Below are positions 19,622 through 29,788 of a DNA stretch of 64,000 bases, piece by piece. Under the pieces are notes generated by a model, which did not search any database, had not been told where the DNA came from, and saw only the letters and a program-made list of their open reading frames with translations. A program made the position numbers and the translations under genes. Origin of the DNA: Lentibacillus amyloliquefaciens (GTDB lineage Bacteria > Bacillota > Bacilli > Bacillales > Amphibacillaceae). The stretch spans positions 1,240,001 through 1,304,000 of the forward strand of contig NZ_CP013862.1 of the NCBI RefSeq assembly GCF_001307805.1, read 5' to 3'. The stretch's first letter is position 1; each line of letters starts with the position of its first letter.

Positions 19622-20173
19622 TTAATTTAGCAGTTCATCCACGCTGGTAAACCATAAAGTCTTTATTTGCTCTGATAAAAACGGTGTATTTTCAACGATA
19701 AACAAGGCTATCGATGAATCATTAATCCACGATTGAATTTCAGCTAATGGTGTCAGTGCCAATATATACAAAACAATAAAAAGCAACAAGTATACTTCTA
19801 CAAATCCGAGAACACCGCCAAGTATCTTGTTCAGAGAATTCAAGATCGGCAATTCTGCCACAAAGTCAAGCATCGAAGCAATAATTTGCAAAAGTATCTT
19901 AACCGCAAAAAAGATAATAGCAAACGATATTGCATTGTAAAATGCACCTTCAAGCGGCAGTGCCTGCAAGAAATCGGCCCATGCGCTACTATCGTCCAAT
20001 TCAGGGTATGGAATCCATAAGGAAAGCCTTCCTGCCAATTCATCATAGTATAGCGCAGCAAGAATGAAAGCGGCGATAAACCCGATTAAATGGAACGCCT
20101 GTAAAATAAAACCGCGTTTTAAGCCGATGAAAAAACCAAAAATTAATAATACAATTAAAATAAAATCCACCAT
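19622..20173 (-). CDS. cvpA: CvpA family membrane protein
   Basis: 183 residues, four predicted membrane segments, with the family start MVDFILIVLLIFGFFIGLKRG. Homologue of B. subtilis YshB, between zapA and polX. In Gammaproteobacteria CvpA is tied to colicin V production; its role in Bacilli is unclear. Confidence 0.88.
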   Translation of the reverse strand: MVDFILIVLLIFGFFIGLKRGFILQAFHLIGFIAAFILAALYYDELAGRLSLWIPYPELDDSSAWADFLQALPLEGAFYNAISFAIIFFAVKILLQIIASMLDFVAELPILNSLNKILGGVLGFVEVYLLLFIVLYILALTPLAEIQSWINDSSIALFIVENTPFLSEQIKTLWFTSVDELLN

Positions 20174-20176
20174 GTG

Positions 20177-20440
20177 CTATTTATCCTCTTTCTTATGTTG
20201 TGACCCCAACAATTCTGCGTAGTCTTTCTTAAGTTTCATGTAATCATTCATTGTGTTGACAGCAGTCAATACGGCCAATTCTGTCGGTGTCAGCTGCTGA
20301 TTCGCACTATGAATTTCACGCATTTTCTGATCCACTTGACCGGCAACCAGACGGACGTCATTTGGATCTTCTTTACCGACTATTGTATAATGTTTATTGT
20401 ATATCTCAACGGTTACCCGTGTCTTATCATCCTCCGCCAA
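20177..20440 (-). CDS. zapA: Cell division protein ZapA
   Basis: Promotes FtsZ bundling at mid-cell. The 87-residue protein has the ZapA N-terminal TRVTVEIYNKHYTIVG and a C-terminal coiled coil (LAVLTAVNTMNDYMKLKKDY). The TTG start at 20440 lies 9 bases after AGGAGG. The frame is open upstream to 20467, but that segment contains the ribosome binding site and would make the protein longer than the family. Confidence 0.9.
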   Translation of the reverse strand: MAEDDKTRVTVEIYNKHYTIVGKEDPNDVRLVAGQVDQKMREIHSANQQLTPTELAVLTAVNTMNDYMKLKKDYAELLGSQHKKEDK

Positions 20441-20587
20441 ACAAGACACCCTCCTATGAATGTTCATAAACGATTCTTTCGCATTTGTAATACATTCCTT
20501 TAAAATAATCCACTATATATTAACACAAAAACTGACAATCAGGAAATCGATATTATATGTACTTCTGTCATCCAACGAAGATTTTTC

Positions 20588-20706
20588 CCCGCATGTAATG
20601 GTCAGTAAACCGCCGAAGAACAGCGGCTAACTGACCCTAAATGCCCGATTCGGTTCAGCTAACATTCAGCGGTTAAAACCATTCCGCTGAATGTAGTTTC
20701 ACTTTA
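20588..20706 (+). repeat. MITE-like palindromic repeat, copy C (reference copy)
   Basis: 119 bases from CCCGCATGTAATGG to AGTTTCACTTTA. Stem 1: GGTCAGTAAACCGCCG / AGCGGCTAACTGACC. Then GCCCGATTCGG. Last stem: CATTCAGCGG / CCGCTGAATG. It occupies most of the zapA-rnhC gap. Confidence 0.7.
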
Positions 20707-20766
20707 GTTCCATTATTTATGGTATTTTGCTATCGTCTAATATAGCAAATCAATTGGAGGATTAAT

Positions 20767-21696
20767 ATGCCACAAACCGTATATGTCTTTCCGGCAGATT
20801 TACTTCAGCAAATGGAGCAATATTATGCCGGTCAATTACAAACCACTCCGGCGGGCGCACTTTTTCGCGCCAAAACATCCAATGCCGTTATAACCGCCTA
20901 TAAATCAGGTAAAGTTTTGTTTCAGGGGAAAAGCCCTGCAGCTGAAGCAGAGAAATGGACCGACAAAACTGAAGAGGAGCAAGTGAAACAGAAAAAGGCG
21001 CCAAAACAAACCATGTATACACCGCCTGATACACTGCCGGCAAACAGTCATATCGGATCAGACGAAGCAGGAACAGGTGATTACTTTGGTCCAATTACAA
21101 CCGCAGCTGTCTTTGTGAGGAAAGAACAAATCGAACTGCTCAAAGAGCTCGGTGTCAAGGATTCCAAGAATTTATCCGACTCCTCCATCCGTCTAATTGC
21201 AGAAGACATTCTTAAACTCGAGATTCCGTACTCCCTGCTGGTTTTGCGGAATGAGAAATACAATCAACTGCAAAAGCGCGGCTGGTCACAGGGAAAAATG
21301 AAAGCCATGCTTCATCACCATGCCATAACCAACGTACTGAAGAAAATAAATTTTGCCGAAACTGAAGGCATCCTAATAGACCAGTTCTGTGAGCCGGCTG
21401 TCTTCAAGCGCCATATCGCGACCGAAAATAAACAATTGCATGACAGGACATATTTCATGACAAAAGCAGAAAGCTCTTCAATTGCTGTAGCAGCTGCATC
21501 CATTATTGCCAGAACCAGTTTCTTAAAAGAAATGGAACAGTTATCACAAAAAGCAGGTTTAACTTTGCCTAAAGGTGCTTCAGGCAAGGTTGATCAGGCA
21601 GCATCCCGACTAATTAAATCTCATGGGCAAGGAATGCTGGATTCTTATGCCAAAACGCATTTTGCCAATACGAAAAAGGCGCTGGATCGCACATAA
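20767..21696 (+). CDS. rnhC: Ribonuclease HIII
   Basis: Removes RNA from RNA/DNA hybrids. The 309-residue protein has the HIII-specific N-terminal substrate-binding domain (about 1-85), then the RNase H fold with GSDEAGTGDYFGPI (D99, E100), D205 in GILIDQF, and the late acidic residue region. Ribosome binding site TTGGAGG 7 bases before the ATG. Transcribed convergently with pheT. Confidence 0.95.
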   Translation: MPQTVYVFPADLLQQMEQYYAGQLQTTPAGALFRAKTSNAVITAYKSGKVLFQGKSPAAEAEKWTDKTEEEQVKQKKAPKQTMYTPPDTLPANSHIGSDEAGTGDYFGPITTAAVFVRKEQIELLKELGVKDSKNLSDSSIRLIAEDILKLEIPYSLLVLRNEKYNQLQKRGWSQGKMKAMLHHHAITNVLKKINFAETEGILIDQFCEPAVFKRHIATENKQLHDRTYFMTKAESSSIAVAAASIIARTSFLKEMEQLSQKAGLTLPKGASGKVDQAASRLIKSHGQGMLDSYAKTHFANTKKALDRT

Positions 21697-21700
21697 TAAT

Positions 21701-21725
21701 AGAGCAGACACATAATGTCTGCTCT
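21701..21725. terminator. Shared rnhC/pheT terminator
   Basis: AGAGCAGACA / TGTCTGCTCT with a 5-base loop between the converging rnhC and pheT genes. T/A tracts on both sides suit both directions. Confidence 0.8.
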
Positions 21726-21731
21726 TTCTAT

Positions 21732-24158
21732 CTAAGTTCTTACGTATGCATTGAATATCTCATTTATTTTAGAGACGATTTCCTGGTAAGATTCTTCAAC
21801 TTCCTCATCTTTCAATGTTTTATCCGGATCTTGATACAGTAAATTATATGCAACTGATTTTTTGCCATCTGGCAAATTCTCCCCTTTATAAACATCGAAA
21901 ATATACACATTTTTCACCAAAGGCGAACCCGTGTCTTCAATCATGTCCTTGATCTCTCCGGCATTGACATTTTCATCGACAATAAATGCGATGTCCCTGG
22001 AAATTGAAGGGTATTTTGGAATCGGCTGATAATCTGTATCATTTGTGTACGCAGCAAATACAGCTTCCATATTTAAATCAAAAACGTACGTCTCTTTTAT
22101 ATCCATCGTTTTTTCAAAGCTTGGATGCACCTGCCCCACAAATCCGATCACTTGATCATCGATCGTTATGGCAGCACAGCGGCCCGGATGCATATCGGGC
22201 AGTTTCGCTTGTTCAAACGCTGCCGGGATATTTAGAAAATCGAATAGCCCTTCAACAATTCCTTTAACCAAATAAAAGTCAGCTTTCTTTTTTTCCTGCT
22301 GCCATGGGTGATTCAGCCATAGTCCTGAAAGAACTCCTGATAAACGTAAATTTTCCTCAGGCTGTTGAGATAGCTGGGATTCATCTGTTATGAAAACATT
22401 ACCGATTTCAAAATAATGAATATCTGTCTGTGAACGTGCCTGATTGTGTGCCAATGATTTCAGAAGCTCCGGCAGCAGGCTCAGACGCAAGTATTGATGA
22501 TCTTCACTCATCGGCATTGAAAGCTGTATGGGATTCGTTGACTTGTCGTAAAGATCAGGGCCGATCAATTTATTAATAACAGATTCATCTGTTAGTGAAT
22601 AGGTGATGGTTTCCATTAATCCGGCACTCTGCAAATACTGTTTAACTTCACGTTTCAGCTTTTGTCTTTCCGTTAGTCCACCTGCTTGGGGCGATCCTTC
22701 CGGGAGTGTATATGGCAAGTGGTCATAACCATAAATCCGGGCCACCTCTTCGACCATATCTTCAAAAATCGTAATATCACCACGACGGGTTGGTATATGA
22801 ACGACAAACGATTCTTCATCCTGTTCAAAAGGAAATTGCAGTTTATTTAAAATAGTTCCGATTTCCTCAGAGTAAATAGCTGTACCAAGCCGTTTATTAA
22901 CTTCAGCCGTTTCAAAAGTTACGGTCTTTTTACTCCGTTCCAATTCATCAAACGATACAGGACCAGCTAAAATCGTTGCGCCTGCATATTTCTCAAATAA
23001 GTGGCATGCTCTTAAGCCGGCACGTTCTACACGATTCGGGTCAACCCCTTTTTCAAATCGCGTGCTTGAATCACTGCGCAGACCTGTTTGTTTAACGGCG
23101 GTTCTTACGGCAGATGGGTTGAAATATGCAGCCTCCAATAAAATCGTAGACGTGTCACTGTATACTTCTGTATTCTGACCGCCCATTACACCGGCAAGCG
23201 CAACGGGTTCTTTGCCATTCGTTATGACAAGATTCTCACTGGTGAGCGTTCTTTCCTCTCCATCAAGTGTTGTGATTTTTTCATTGTCCAGAGCACGGCG
23301 CGTTACGACTTTATCAGAGCCAAAACGATCGTAATCGAACGCATGCAGCGGCTGTCCATATTCCAATAAACAATAGTTAGTGATATCAACGACATTATTG
23401 ATCGGACGGATGCCTGCTGCAATCAAATGATTCCGCATCCACAGTGGGGATTGCTTAATTTCAACATTTTTAGCAATAAATGCGCCATAATAAGGATTCA
23501 ATTCCGGGTCTTCTGCTGTGACCGAGATATAATCCGCTGCTTTCTCTTCAGAAGGATGTATTGCTTCATCCGGAAGTTTTACCTTCTCATCAAGGATGGC
23601 TGCAGTTTCATAGGCTACACCAAGCATACTCAAGGCATCTGCACGATTTGGTGTCAGGTCAAATTCGAACACCGCATCATCCAAATTGAGAAGTCGCTCG
23701 ACACTTTCGCCAACACGCTCATCCTCAGAAAATACAAAAATCCCTTCAGCAACGTCTGTTGGTACATACTTTTCATCAATTCCCAATTCCTGAAGCGAGC
23801 AAATCATGCCATTTGATTCCACTCCGCGGAGCTTCACTTTTTTAATTTTGAAATTATCCGGCAAAACAGCTCCTGGTTTGGCGACTGCGACCTTCTGACC
23901 TTGCGCAACATTTGGGGCACCGCAAACGATCTGCAGCTGTTCATCACCTGTGTCAACTTGGCAAAGTTTCAATTTATCGGCATTTGGATGTTGCTCACAC
24001 GATTCAACATAACCGACGACAACATGGCTGCTTTTTCCTGCGACATATTCAATGCCATCCACTTCGATTCCTGTCTTGGTAATTTTTTCCGAAAGTTCCT
24101 CAGGACTGATTGATTCGATATCAACATAATTCCTCAGCCAATTCAATGATACAAACAT
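21732..24158 (-). CDS. pheT: Phenylalanine-tRNA ligase beta subunit
   Basis: Large subunit of the (alpha-beta)2 synthetase. At 808 residues it has an N-terminal EMAP/OB tRNA-binding domain (VVVGYVESCEQHPNADKLKLCQVD), B3/B4 editing domain, B5 DNA-binding-like domain and a C-terminal ferredoxin-fold anticodon-binding domain (YPSISRDIAFIVDE). Its ATG overlaps the pheS stop (TAATG). Confidence 0.97.
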   Translation of the reverse strand: MFVSLNWLRNYVDIESISPEELSEKITKTGIEVDGIEYVAGKSSHVVVGYVESCEQHPNADKLKLCQVDTGDEQLQIVCGAPNVAQGQKVAVAKPGAVLPDNFKIKKVKLRGVESNGMICSLQELGIDEKYVPTDVAEGIFVFSEDERVGESVERLLNLDDAVFEFDLTPNRADALSMLGVAYETAAILDEKVKLPDEAIHPSEEKAADYISVTAEDPELNPYYGAFIAKNVEIKQSPLWMRNHLIAAGIRPINNVVDITNYCLLEYGQPLHAFDYDRFGSDKVVTRRALDNEKITTLDGEERTLTSENLVITNGKEPVALAGVMGGQNTEVYSDTSTILLEAAYFNPSAVRTAVKQTGLRSDSSTRFEKGVDPNRVERAGLRACHLFEKYAGATILAGPVSFDELERSKKTVTFETAEVNKRLGTAIYSEEIGTILNKLQFPFEQDEESFVVHIPTRRGDITIFEDMVEEVARIYGYDHLPYTLPEGSPQAGGLTERQKLKREVKQYLQSAGLMETITYSLTDESVINKLIGPDLYDKSTNPIQLSMPMSEDHQYLRLSLLPELLKSLAHNQARSQTDIHYFEIGNVFITDESQLSQQPEENLRLSGVLSGLWLNHPWQQEKKKADFYLVKGIVEGLFDFLNIPAAFEQAKLPDMHPGRCAAITIDDQVIGFVGQVHPSFEKTMDIKETYVFDLNMEAVFAAYTNDTDYQPIPKYPSISRDIAFIVDENVNAGEIKDMIEDTGSPLVKNVYIFDVYKGENLPDGKKSVAYNLLYQDPDKTLKDEEVEESYQEIVSKINEIFNAYVRT

Positions 24159-25207
24159 TACTGTGTCCCTCCTTGTGCATGATGAAACTGTGTGAGAAAA
24201 CGTTTATCGTTCGTATAGAAATGACGAATATCATCAATGCCATATTTCAGCATGGCAATTCGATCAGGTCCCATTCCAAATGCAAAGCCTGTGTAGACTT
24301 TTGAATCATATCCGGCCATCTCCAAAACATTCGGATGAACCATACCGCCTCCAAGAATCTCAATCCATCCGGAATGCTTACAAACTGAGCAGCCGGATCC
24401 ATTGCAGACTTTGCAGGAAATATCCATTTCAACAGATGGTTCCGTGAATGGGAAAAAGCTTGGGCGCAGACGGATTTCCCGGTCATTGCCGAAAATACTT
24501 TTGGCAAATTTATCCAATGTTCCTTTTAGATCACTTAAACGGACATCTTTATCAACATAAAGTCCTTCAATTTGTGTGAACTGGTGCGAATGCGTCGCAT
24601 CATCCGTATCGCGCCGGTAAACTTTCCCCGGGCAAATCATTTTGACGGGCTTTTCTCCGCCATATTGCTGCATCGTTCTTGCCTGTACGGGAGAAGTGTG
24701 TGTCCGGAGAAGCAGCTCGTTTGTAATGTAAAACGTATCCTGCATATCGCGTGCCGTATGTCCCTTAGGCATGTTCATCGCCTCAAAATTGAAATAATCC
24801 GTTTCCACTTCAGGTCCTTCCCTGACTTCATAGCCCATACCGATGAATAAATCCTCAATTTCCTCGATAATGCTCGTTAATAAATGAGGACCTCCAATCT
24901 CAACAGGCCTGCCCGGCAACGTCACATCGAGTGCTTCGTTTTCAAGTTTCGCATCCAATACAGCCTTCTCAAGGACTTCTGTCTTCGCATCAATTTCTGT
25001 CGTTATCGCTTCACGCACTTTATTGGCAATCTCACCTACCATAGGCCGCTCTTCTTTAGATAGTTTTCCCATTCCGCGCAAAACACTTGTCAGTGAGCCT
25101 TTTTTGCCCAAATACGTTACTTTTATCTCTTGAAGCTCTTTTAAATCGGTTGCCTCTTCAACTTTACTAAGAGCTTCCTTTCGAATCGTTTCCAATTGAT
25201 CCTTCAT
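24158..25207 (-). CDS. pheS: Phenylalanine-tRNA ligase alpha subunit
   Basis: Catalytic class-II synthetase subunit of 349 residues: N-terminal coiled coil, motif 2 ([20 protein letters not shown]) and motif 3 ([18 protein letters not shown]). A Cys-rich insert ([16 protein letters not shown]) typical of Bacilli precedes motif 3. Expression is set by the upstream T-box. Confidence 0.97.
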   Translation of the reverse strand: MKDQLETIRKEALSKVEEATDLKELQEIKVTYLGKKGSLTSVLRGMGKLSKEERPMVGEIANKVREAITTEIDAKTEVLEKAVLDAKLENEALDVTLPGRPVEIGGPHLLTSIIEEIEDLFIGMGYEVREGPEVETDYFNFEAMNMPKGHTARDMQDTFYITNELLLRTHTSPVQARTMQQYGGEKPVKMICPGKVYRRDTDDATHSHQFTQIEGLYVDKDVRLSDLKGTLDKFAKSIFGNDREIRLRPSFFPFTEPSVEMDISCKVCNGSGCSVCKHSGWIEILGGGMVHPNVLEMAGYDSKVYTGFAFGMGPDRIAMLKYGIDDIRHFYTNDKRFLTQFHHAQGGTQ

Positions 25208-25260
25208 TGAAATACCTCCTCATATGCTTTTAAAAATAAAAATTATTAGACATTAAAAAA

Positions 25261-25530
25261 AGCCTTCATCCCAATAAGGGACGAGGCTATAACGAACGGT
25301 CGCGGTACCACCCTTGTTGACACTTGTATTGTGTCCAACTTTGCTTTGATAACGGATCATTCCATCCGATGCACCTTTACTTACGATGAAGGTCCAAGTG
25401 CCAGCTCCAGAGTGAAACAGCAGCAATTGAATCAGCAGAAGTGTTTTCAGTCCATGACACCTCTTCCCTTTTGCCGAACAGTGTATTGCTGCCTGGCTCT
25501 TTCCAAGCTTTTAAATGACAACAGTTTTAA
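25261..25530 (-). promoter_or_regulatory. T-box riboswitch (phenylalanine) of pheST
   Basis: The T-box core AGGGTGGTACCGCG (minus strand, 25314-25301) is followed by a terminator hairpin (AGCCTCGTCCC / GGGATGAAGGCT, 25288-25261) and a run of seven Ts. About 200 bases of structured leader lie upstream. Uncharged tRNA-Phe should pair with the T-box and stop termination. I could not place the UUC specifier with certainty. Confidence 0.9.
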
Positions 25531-25543
25531 TCAAATTTCTTTT

Positions 25544-25572
25544 ATTATAGATAATTTAAATAAAACATGCAA
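25544..25572 (-). promoter_or_regulatory. Sigma-A promoter of pheST
   Basis: TTGCAT (25572-25567), 17-base spacer, TATAAT (25549-25544) on the minus strand, just after the ysgA stop codon and upstream of the T-box leader. Confidence 0.75.
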
Positions 25573-26313
25573 CTATTTTCTAAAAGCATACATCAAAATG
25601 CCTGCCGCTACACTGACATTAAGTGATTCAGCTTGACCATAGATCGGAATTTTGACCAACTTATCCGCAAGCCTGAGAATATCCTCATTAATTCCTAATC
25701 CTTCATTACCGACAATTAATGCAACTTTATCAGGCACGTTCACTTCTGTAAATAAACGGGCATCCTCCAATGCGGAAGCAAGTACAGTGAATCCATCGTC
25801 TGTCTGCAGTTCAGGTATTTTTTCAGATAAATCAGCCTGCAATACCGGTATATGAAATAACGATCCTTGCGTTGCCCGAATTACTTTATCGTTATACATA
25901 TCAACGGTGCCATTGCCAAGCACAACCGCATCAAATCCCGATGCATCTGCCGTGCGGATCATGGTGCCAAGATTTCCCGGATCTTGAATCGAATCAATTA
26001 ACAACACTTTCTCTTGAGCGTTTTCCTGCAGCTCGTTCATTTCCACGACTGCTGCTGCCCCTTGTGGCGTTTCGGTCAACGCGACCTGCTGCATCACTTT
26101 TTTGTTTACAGTAATAAGCGGGAATTGGCTGTACCATTCAGGCGTGTCAAGGCCGTCTTCTAAAATGATTTCAGTTATTCTCCAGCCGCTTCGGTAAGCT
26201 TCTTCAATTAAATGGAACCCTTCAACCAAAAATTCCCCGTATTTGGTGCGTCCTTTGCGTTTATGCAATTTCATCCACTGTTTAACTTTTGCATTTTGCA
26301 GTGATGTTATCAT
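25573..26313 (-). CDS. ysgA: SpoU/TrmH-family RNA 2'-O-methyltransferase (YsgA-like)
   Basis: 246 residues with an N-terminal L30e-like substrate domain and a C-terminal SPOUT knot. Motifs: LIDSIQDPGNLGTMIRTADA (motif 1), VALIVGNEGLG (motif 2) and IPIYGQAESLNVSVAAGILMY (motif 3) bind S-adenosylmethionine. It probably methylates a ribose in rRNA; the exact nucleotide is not given by the sequence. Confidence 0.92.
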   Translation of the reverse strand: MITSLQNAKVKQWMKLHKRKGRTKYGEFLVEGFHLIEEAYRSGWRITEIILEDGLDTPEWYSQFPLITVNKKVMQQVALTETPQGAAAVVEMNELQENAQEKVLLIDSIQDPGNLGTMIRTADASGFDAVVLGNGTVDMYNDKVIRATQGSLFHIPVLQADLSEKIPELQTDDGFTVLASALEDARLFTEVNVPDKVALIVGNEGLGINEDILRLADKLVKIPIYGQAESLNVSVAAGILMYAFRK

Positions 26314-26414
26314 TTTTGCTCAACCCACTTTGCGATTTTCTTATATCATCATACATATTTTTTGCTTTACCGGTCAAACTATCGTTAGTTTAATCAATTA
26401 GATGAGGTGGTTCC

Positions 26415-26639
26415 ATGGATCTAAACTTACGTAAAGCTATTTTATCCAATATTTCAGAAAACGATCATAAGCAACTGGAAGCAACCATTGTTGATGCCAT
26501 TCAGGATGGTGAAGAAAAAATGCTTCCGGGTTTAGGTGTACTTTTTGAATTGATTTGGGAACAATCTGATGACCAGGACAAACAAGAGATGATTAAATCA
26601 TTGGAGCAAGGCGTCCAGCAAGCAAATACCGGCTCATAA
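26415..26639 (+). CDS. sspI: Small acid-soluble spore protein I
   Basis: 74 residues, clearly homologous to B. subtilis SspI (71): [36 protein letters not shown]. Made in the forespore, normally under sigma-G. GAGGTGG lies 7 bases before the ATG. It is in its conserved place next to ysgA. Confidence 0.95.
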   Translation: MDLNLRKAILSNISENDHKQLEATIVDAIQDGEEKMLPGLGVLFELIWEQSDDQDKQEMIKSLEQGVQQANTGS

Positions 26640-26649
26640 TGACTATTCC

Positions 26650-26682
26650 AAAGACAGATGCATTCAGGCGTCTGTCTTTTTA
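26650..26682 (+). terminator. sspI terminator
   Basis: AAAGACAGA / TCTGTCTTTTT hairpin 10 bases after the sspI stop. Confidence 0.85.
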
Positions 26683-26906
26683 AGGTTTTTCGTAAATTTT
26701 ATTGCTCTTTAATTCTCGCAGTTGATGAGTTTATGACAAAAACAACTGCCTTTTAGAAAACAGTCTTTCTTATAATTTCTTACATTGAAAATCATAAAGG
26801 TAAACTCTTTTGTTCTGAAACTAGCAGCCTATCATTATAAAACATGAAACATCTTCCTTCTGCCTGTTCCATTGATGAATAGAATAGTATATAATTAAAT
26901 TATTGT

Positions 26907-26925
26907 ATTAAGATGGTGTCTTAAT
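26907..26925. promoter_or_regulatory. Possible operator upstream of the ABC exporter operon
   Basis: ATTAAGA / TCTTAAT with a 5-base spacer lies about 40 bases upstream of the first gene, among A/T-rich -10-like sequences. The 260-base gap 26683-26943 holds nothing else that I can identify. Confidence 0.35.
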
Positions 26926-26967
26926 AATACATATAATTTAGAAATGTTAAGAAGGGAGATTATCTTC

Positions 26968-28551
26968 ATGGAAGAGAACACACCGAAAAAAGGAATGTCC
27001 AAATGGTTAATAGCTATTATTGTAGCAGCAGTTTTGGTCATTGGCGGGGGTGCAGTAGCATTTGCTCTGATCTCTGGTTCCCCGAAAGCTCAATATTTTC
27101 AAGCAGAAAAGAACACTCTCGAATTTTTAACGGACAAAGCGGAGGAACGCTACCAGCCTGAGATGGACTGGAGAGAACATTCAATGGAAAATCCGACTGA
27201 GAACTCAGTGGAATTATCCGCTGAATATAACGGTCCACCAAGCAGTGGAATGGGCATGAGTCCTGAACAAATTCTCAACAATTCAACGATTGCCTTCACA
27301 TCGCAAGTGGATCAGGACAATAATCAAATGAAGGCAGATTTACAAATGAATGTTGCCGGTATTGAAATAAATGATGTCGGGATGTATCTCGATGCTGACA
27401 ATGCCCGATTGCAGCTGCCATTCCTGGATGAAGCGCTGCAAATCACGGATGAGAAATTAGGTCCGCTGCTGCAGGAAACTGACCCGTCCTTCAGCGATGT
27501 TCAGATTGATTTTGAGGCAATATTTAATCAGATGGAAGGAACTTTGCCTGAAGAAGACCGGGAATACATAGCGGATGAATATCTAAGTATGATTTACAGC
27601 GAACTGCCTGACGACGCCTTTACGGAAGAACAGGAAGAAGTGACTGTCCAGGAACAATCGATTGACGCAACCAAAATTACATTCAATCTTTCAGAGCAAC
27701 AATTAAAAGATTTAATCACAACGGTTCTGGAAAAAATGAAAAATGATGACGACTTAAAAGAGATTATCGAAGAACAGATCAGAATGCAGCAATACGGCGT
27801 TTTTGCTTCCGGCTCACTGCCAAATGAAATGGAAAATGATGTGACTGCCGCAATGGAAGTTTTTGATCAATCCATTGATGAAGCTATCAGCGGACTGGAA
27901 GATTTCCAGATTCCTGAAGGGTTGACATCAACCATCTGGGTTCAAGATGACTTGATTGTCAAACGCGATTTTTCAACGAGCTTAGCACCTGCAGACGAGA
28001 CGTTGACAACTTTCACAATTAATGGCGATCAATTGTTAAATAATGAGGAACAAAATCTAAGTTATGAATTCGCTGTTGACGATATGGCTTTGTCTGTTGA
28101 TGCCAATCTATCAAACAAGGATAATCAGCTTGAAGATTCCATCACGATTGCTGCTGATGGGCTAGAATTGTCCTATAACGGCTCCTCACAACTGCAGGAT
28201 GGCACAAGAGAATTTGAACGGGTCTTTTCATTCAGCAGTCCGGATCCAAACGGCTCAGGAAGTCTGAACTGGAGCGGAGAAGCCACATATGAGAACGATC
28301 AAAAGAGTGCGGATCACACATTGACCGTGGAAATGCCAAATATGCCCCAAGATCTTGTCAGTCTCAATATCACGAATGATGCCAAAACAATTGATGAAGT
28401 AACACAGCCTGATGATTCCAATGTAAAACAACTTGGCGACATGTCTGCACAAGAATTAGAGACGTATTTCCAAACAGAATTCGCTCAACAATTCCAGCAA
28501 TGGTTCATGGGGATGATGGGTGCCCCGGGCGGCAATATGAACAGCTTTTAA
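26968..28551 (+). CDS. Membrane-anchored extracellular protein of an ABC exporter operon (DUF6583-like)
   Basis: 527 residues. A short cytoplasmic N terminus and one transmembrane helix (WLIAIIVAAVLVIGGGAVAF) precede a long acidic extracellular part with repeated beta-rich segments. There is no lipobox. The ATG at 26968 follows GAAGGGAGA; the frame open from 26944 has no site. It is followed after 16 bases by two ABC-2 permeases and an ATPase, so it is probably an accessory subunit. The DUF assignment is from memory of similar operons. No catalytic motif is seen. Confidence 0.7.
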   Translation: MEENTPKKGMSKWLIAIIVAAVLVIGGGAVAFALISGSPKAQYFQAEKNTLEFLTDKAEERYQPEMDWREHSMENPTENSVELSAEYNGPPSSGMGMSPEQILNNSTIAFTSQVDQDNNQMKADLQMNVAGIEINDVGMYLDADNARLQLPFLDEALQITDEKLGPLLQETDPSFSDVQIDFEAIFNQMEGTLPEEDREYIADEYLSMIYSELPDDAFTEEQEEVTVQEQSIDATKITFNLSEQQLKDLITTVLEKMKNDDDLKEIIEEQIRMQQYGVFASGSLPNEMENDVTAAMEVFDQSIDEAISGLEDFQIPEGLTSTIWVQDDLIVKRDFSTSLAPADETLTTFTINGDQLLNNEEQNLSYEFAVDDMALSVDANLSNKDNQLEDSITIAADGLELSYNGSSQLQDGTREFERVFSFSSPDPNGSGSLNWSGEATYENDQKSADHTLTVEMPNMPQDLVSLNITNDAKTIDEVTQPDDSNVKQLGDMSAQELETYFQTEFAQQFQQWFMGMMGAPGGNMNSF

Positions 28552-28567
28552 TTAAGGAAGTTGCATT

Positions 28568-29788
28568 ATGGTATTTTTAAAACATACCCTCCTGTTCATC
28601 AGGAGCAACCTGAAGAAATTGCAGAGGAAGTGGCTGGCACTTCCTCTGCTTTTACTGTTTCCTGTTCTAATCGTTTCACTCATCGCAGTGGTCATCCTAT
28701 CCATCTTCATGCCTGATGAGGCCGAACCGATTCAAATCGGACTTGTTGACCAGGATAAATCAGAGGAAACAGAAATGGTTGTCGAATTAATCGAGGAATC
28801 ATCACAGCTTGGAAGCTTTGTTAATATAAACGCTCTAACCGAGGAACAGGCAAAAAAGCAAATCAACGATCAATTAAGCGGATACATAACTTTTCCGGAG
28901 GGTTTTACCGACGATTTGTATAACGGGGAATCAGTCACACTAAATATTACCGGTAATCCTGATAAACAAACGGAAGCTTATCTAATTAAAGAATTGCTGG
29001 ATAGTATTGCCAGGCACATTCGTACATCACAGGCCAATATTTTAACAATAAACTTTTATCTAAAACAGCTCCCTATCGATAATGCATCACGTCAGGATTT
29101 ACTTTTTCAGCAATTTAACAACTTTCTTATTTATGCTGTCGGCAAAGATAGAACAATAGATGCTGAAGAGATCAGTAACCACGCTTCCAGTTCGCCCGTC
29201 CACTATTATGGACTGGGAGCATGGTTTATGATAACCACCATCTGGCTGTTTTTATTTTACTCATTTTTCACGACTGATGAACAACCCGGGATACAAAACC
29301 GGATGCGTTTATATGGGGTAACTACACTTCAGCAGTTAACCGCTAAAATTGTGACAACCTTGATCACTGCCGGTATTTTAACCGGATTGACTCTTTATAC
29401 ATACGTTGTGCTCATGGACCTTGACCTGTCTGTAGAAAACTATTTCCGCACAGCTCTTCTGACAGGGTTGTACAGCTTAATATATCTGGTCATACTGGCA
29501 ATTCTGGATGTTGTTTTCACAGGGCAAAAGGTGCGATTGCTCCTCCAATCAATTGTGACACTGATCATTCTGCTGGCAAGCGGTGCGATTATACCAACTT
29601 TGTATTTCCCGTTATATGTGCAAGACTTGCTTCCATACTTTTTTGCAAGTGATGGCTTTTATTGGCTGCAGGAAGTTATATTAAATGCCAGATTTTATAC
29701 AGATTACGTGCCAATGATCGTGACTGTGACGGCTGCCGGGTTTATACTAATAGCTACAGCGGCTTGGAAGGAGCGCGACACCCCATGA
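28568..29788 (+). CDS. ABC-2 type transporter permease
   Basis: 406 residues with the ABC-2 layout: one N-terminal transmembrane helix, a roughly 150-residue extracellular domain (QIGLVDQDKSEETEMVVELI...), then five helices in the C-terminal half. Ribosome binding site AAGGAAG. It overlaps the next permease by ATGA, suggesting a heterodimeric pore. Substrate unknown. Confidence 0.85.
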   Translation: MVFLKHTLLFIRSNLKKLQRKWLALPLLLLFPVLIVSLIAVVILSIFMPDEAEPIQIGLVDQDKSEETEMVVELIEESSQLGSFVNINALTEEQAKKQINDQLSGYITFPEGFTDDLYNGESVTLNITGNPDKQTEAYLIKELLDSIARHIRTSQANILTINFYLKQLPIDNASRQDLLFQQFNNFLIYAVGKDRTIDAEEISNHASSSPVHYYGLGAWFMITTIWLFLFYSFFTTDEQPGIQNRMRLYGVTTLQQLTAKIVTTLITAGILTGLTLYTYVVLMDLDLSVENYFRTALLTGLYSLIYLVILAILDVVFTGQKVRLLLQSIVTLIILLASGAIIPTLYFPLYVQDLLPYFFASDGFYWLQEVILNARFYTDYVPMIVTVTAAGFILIATAAWKERDTP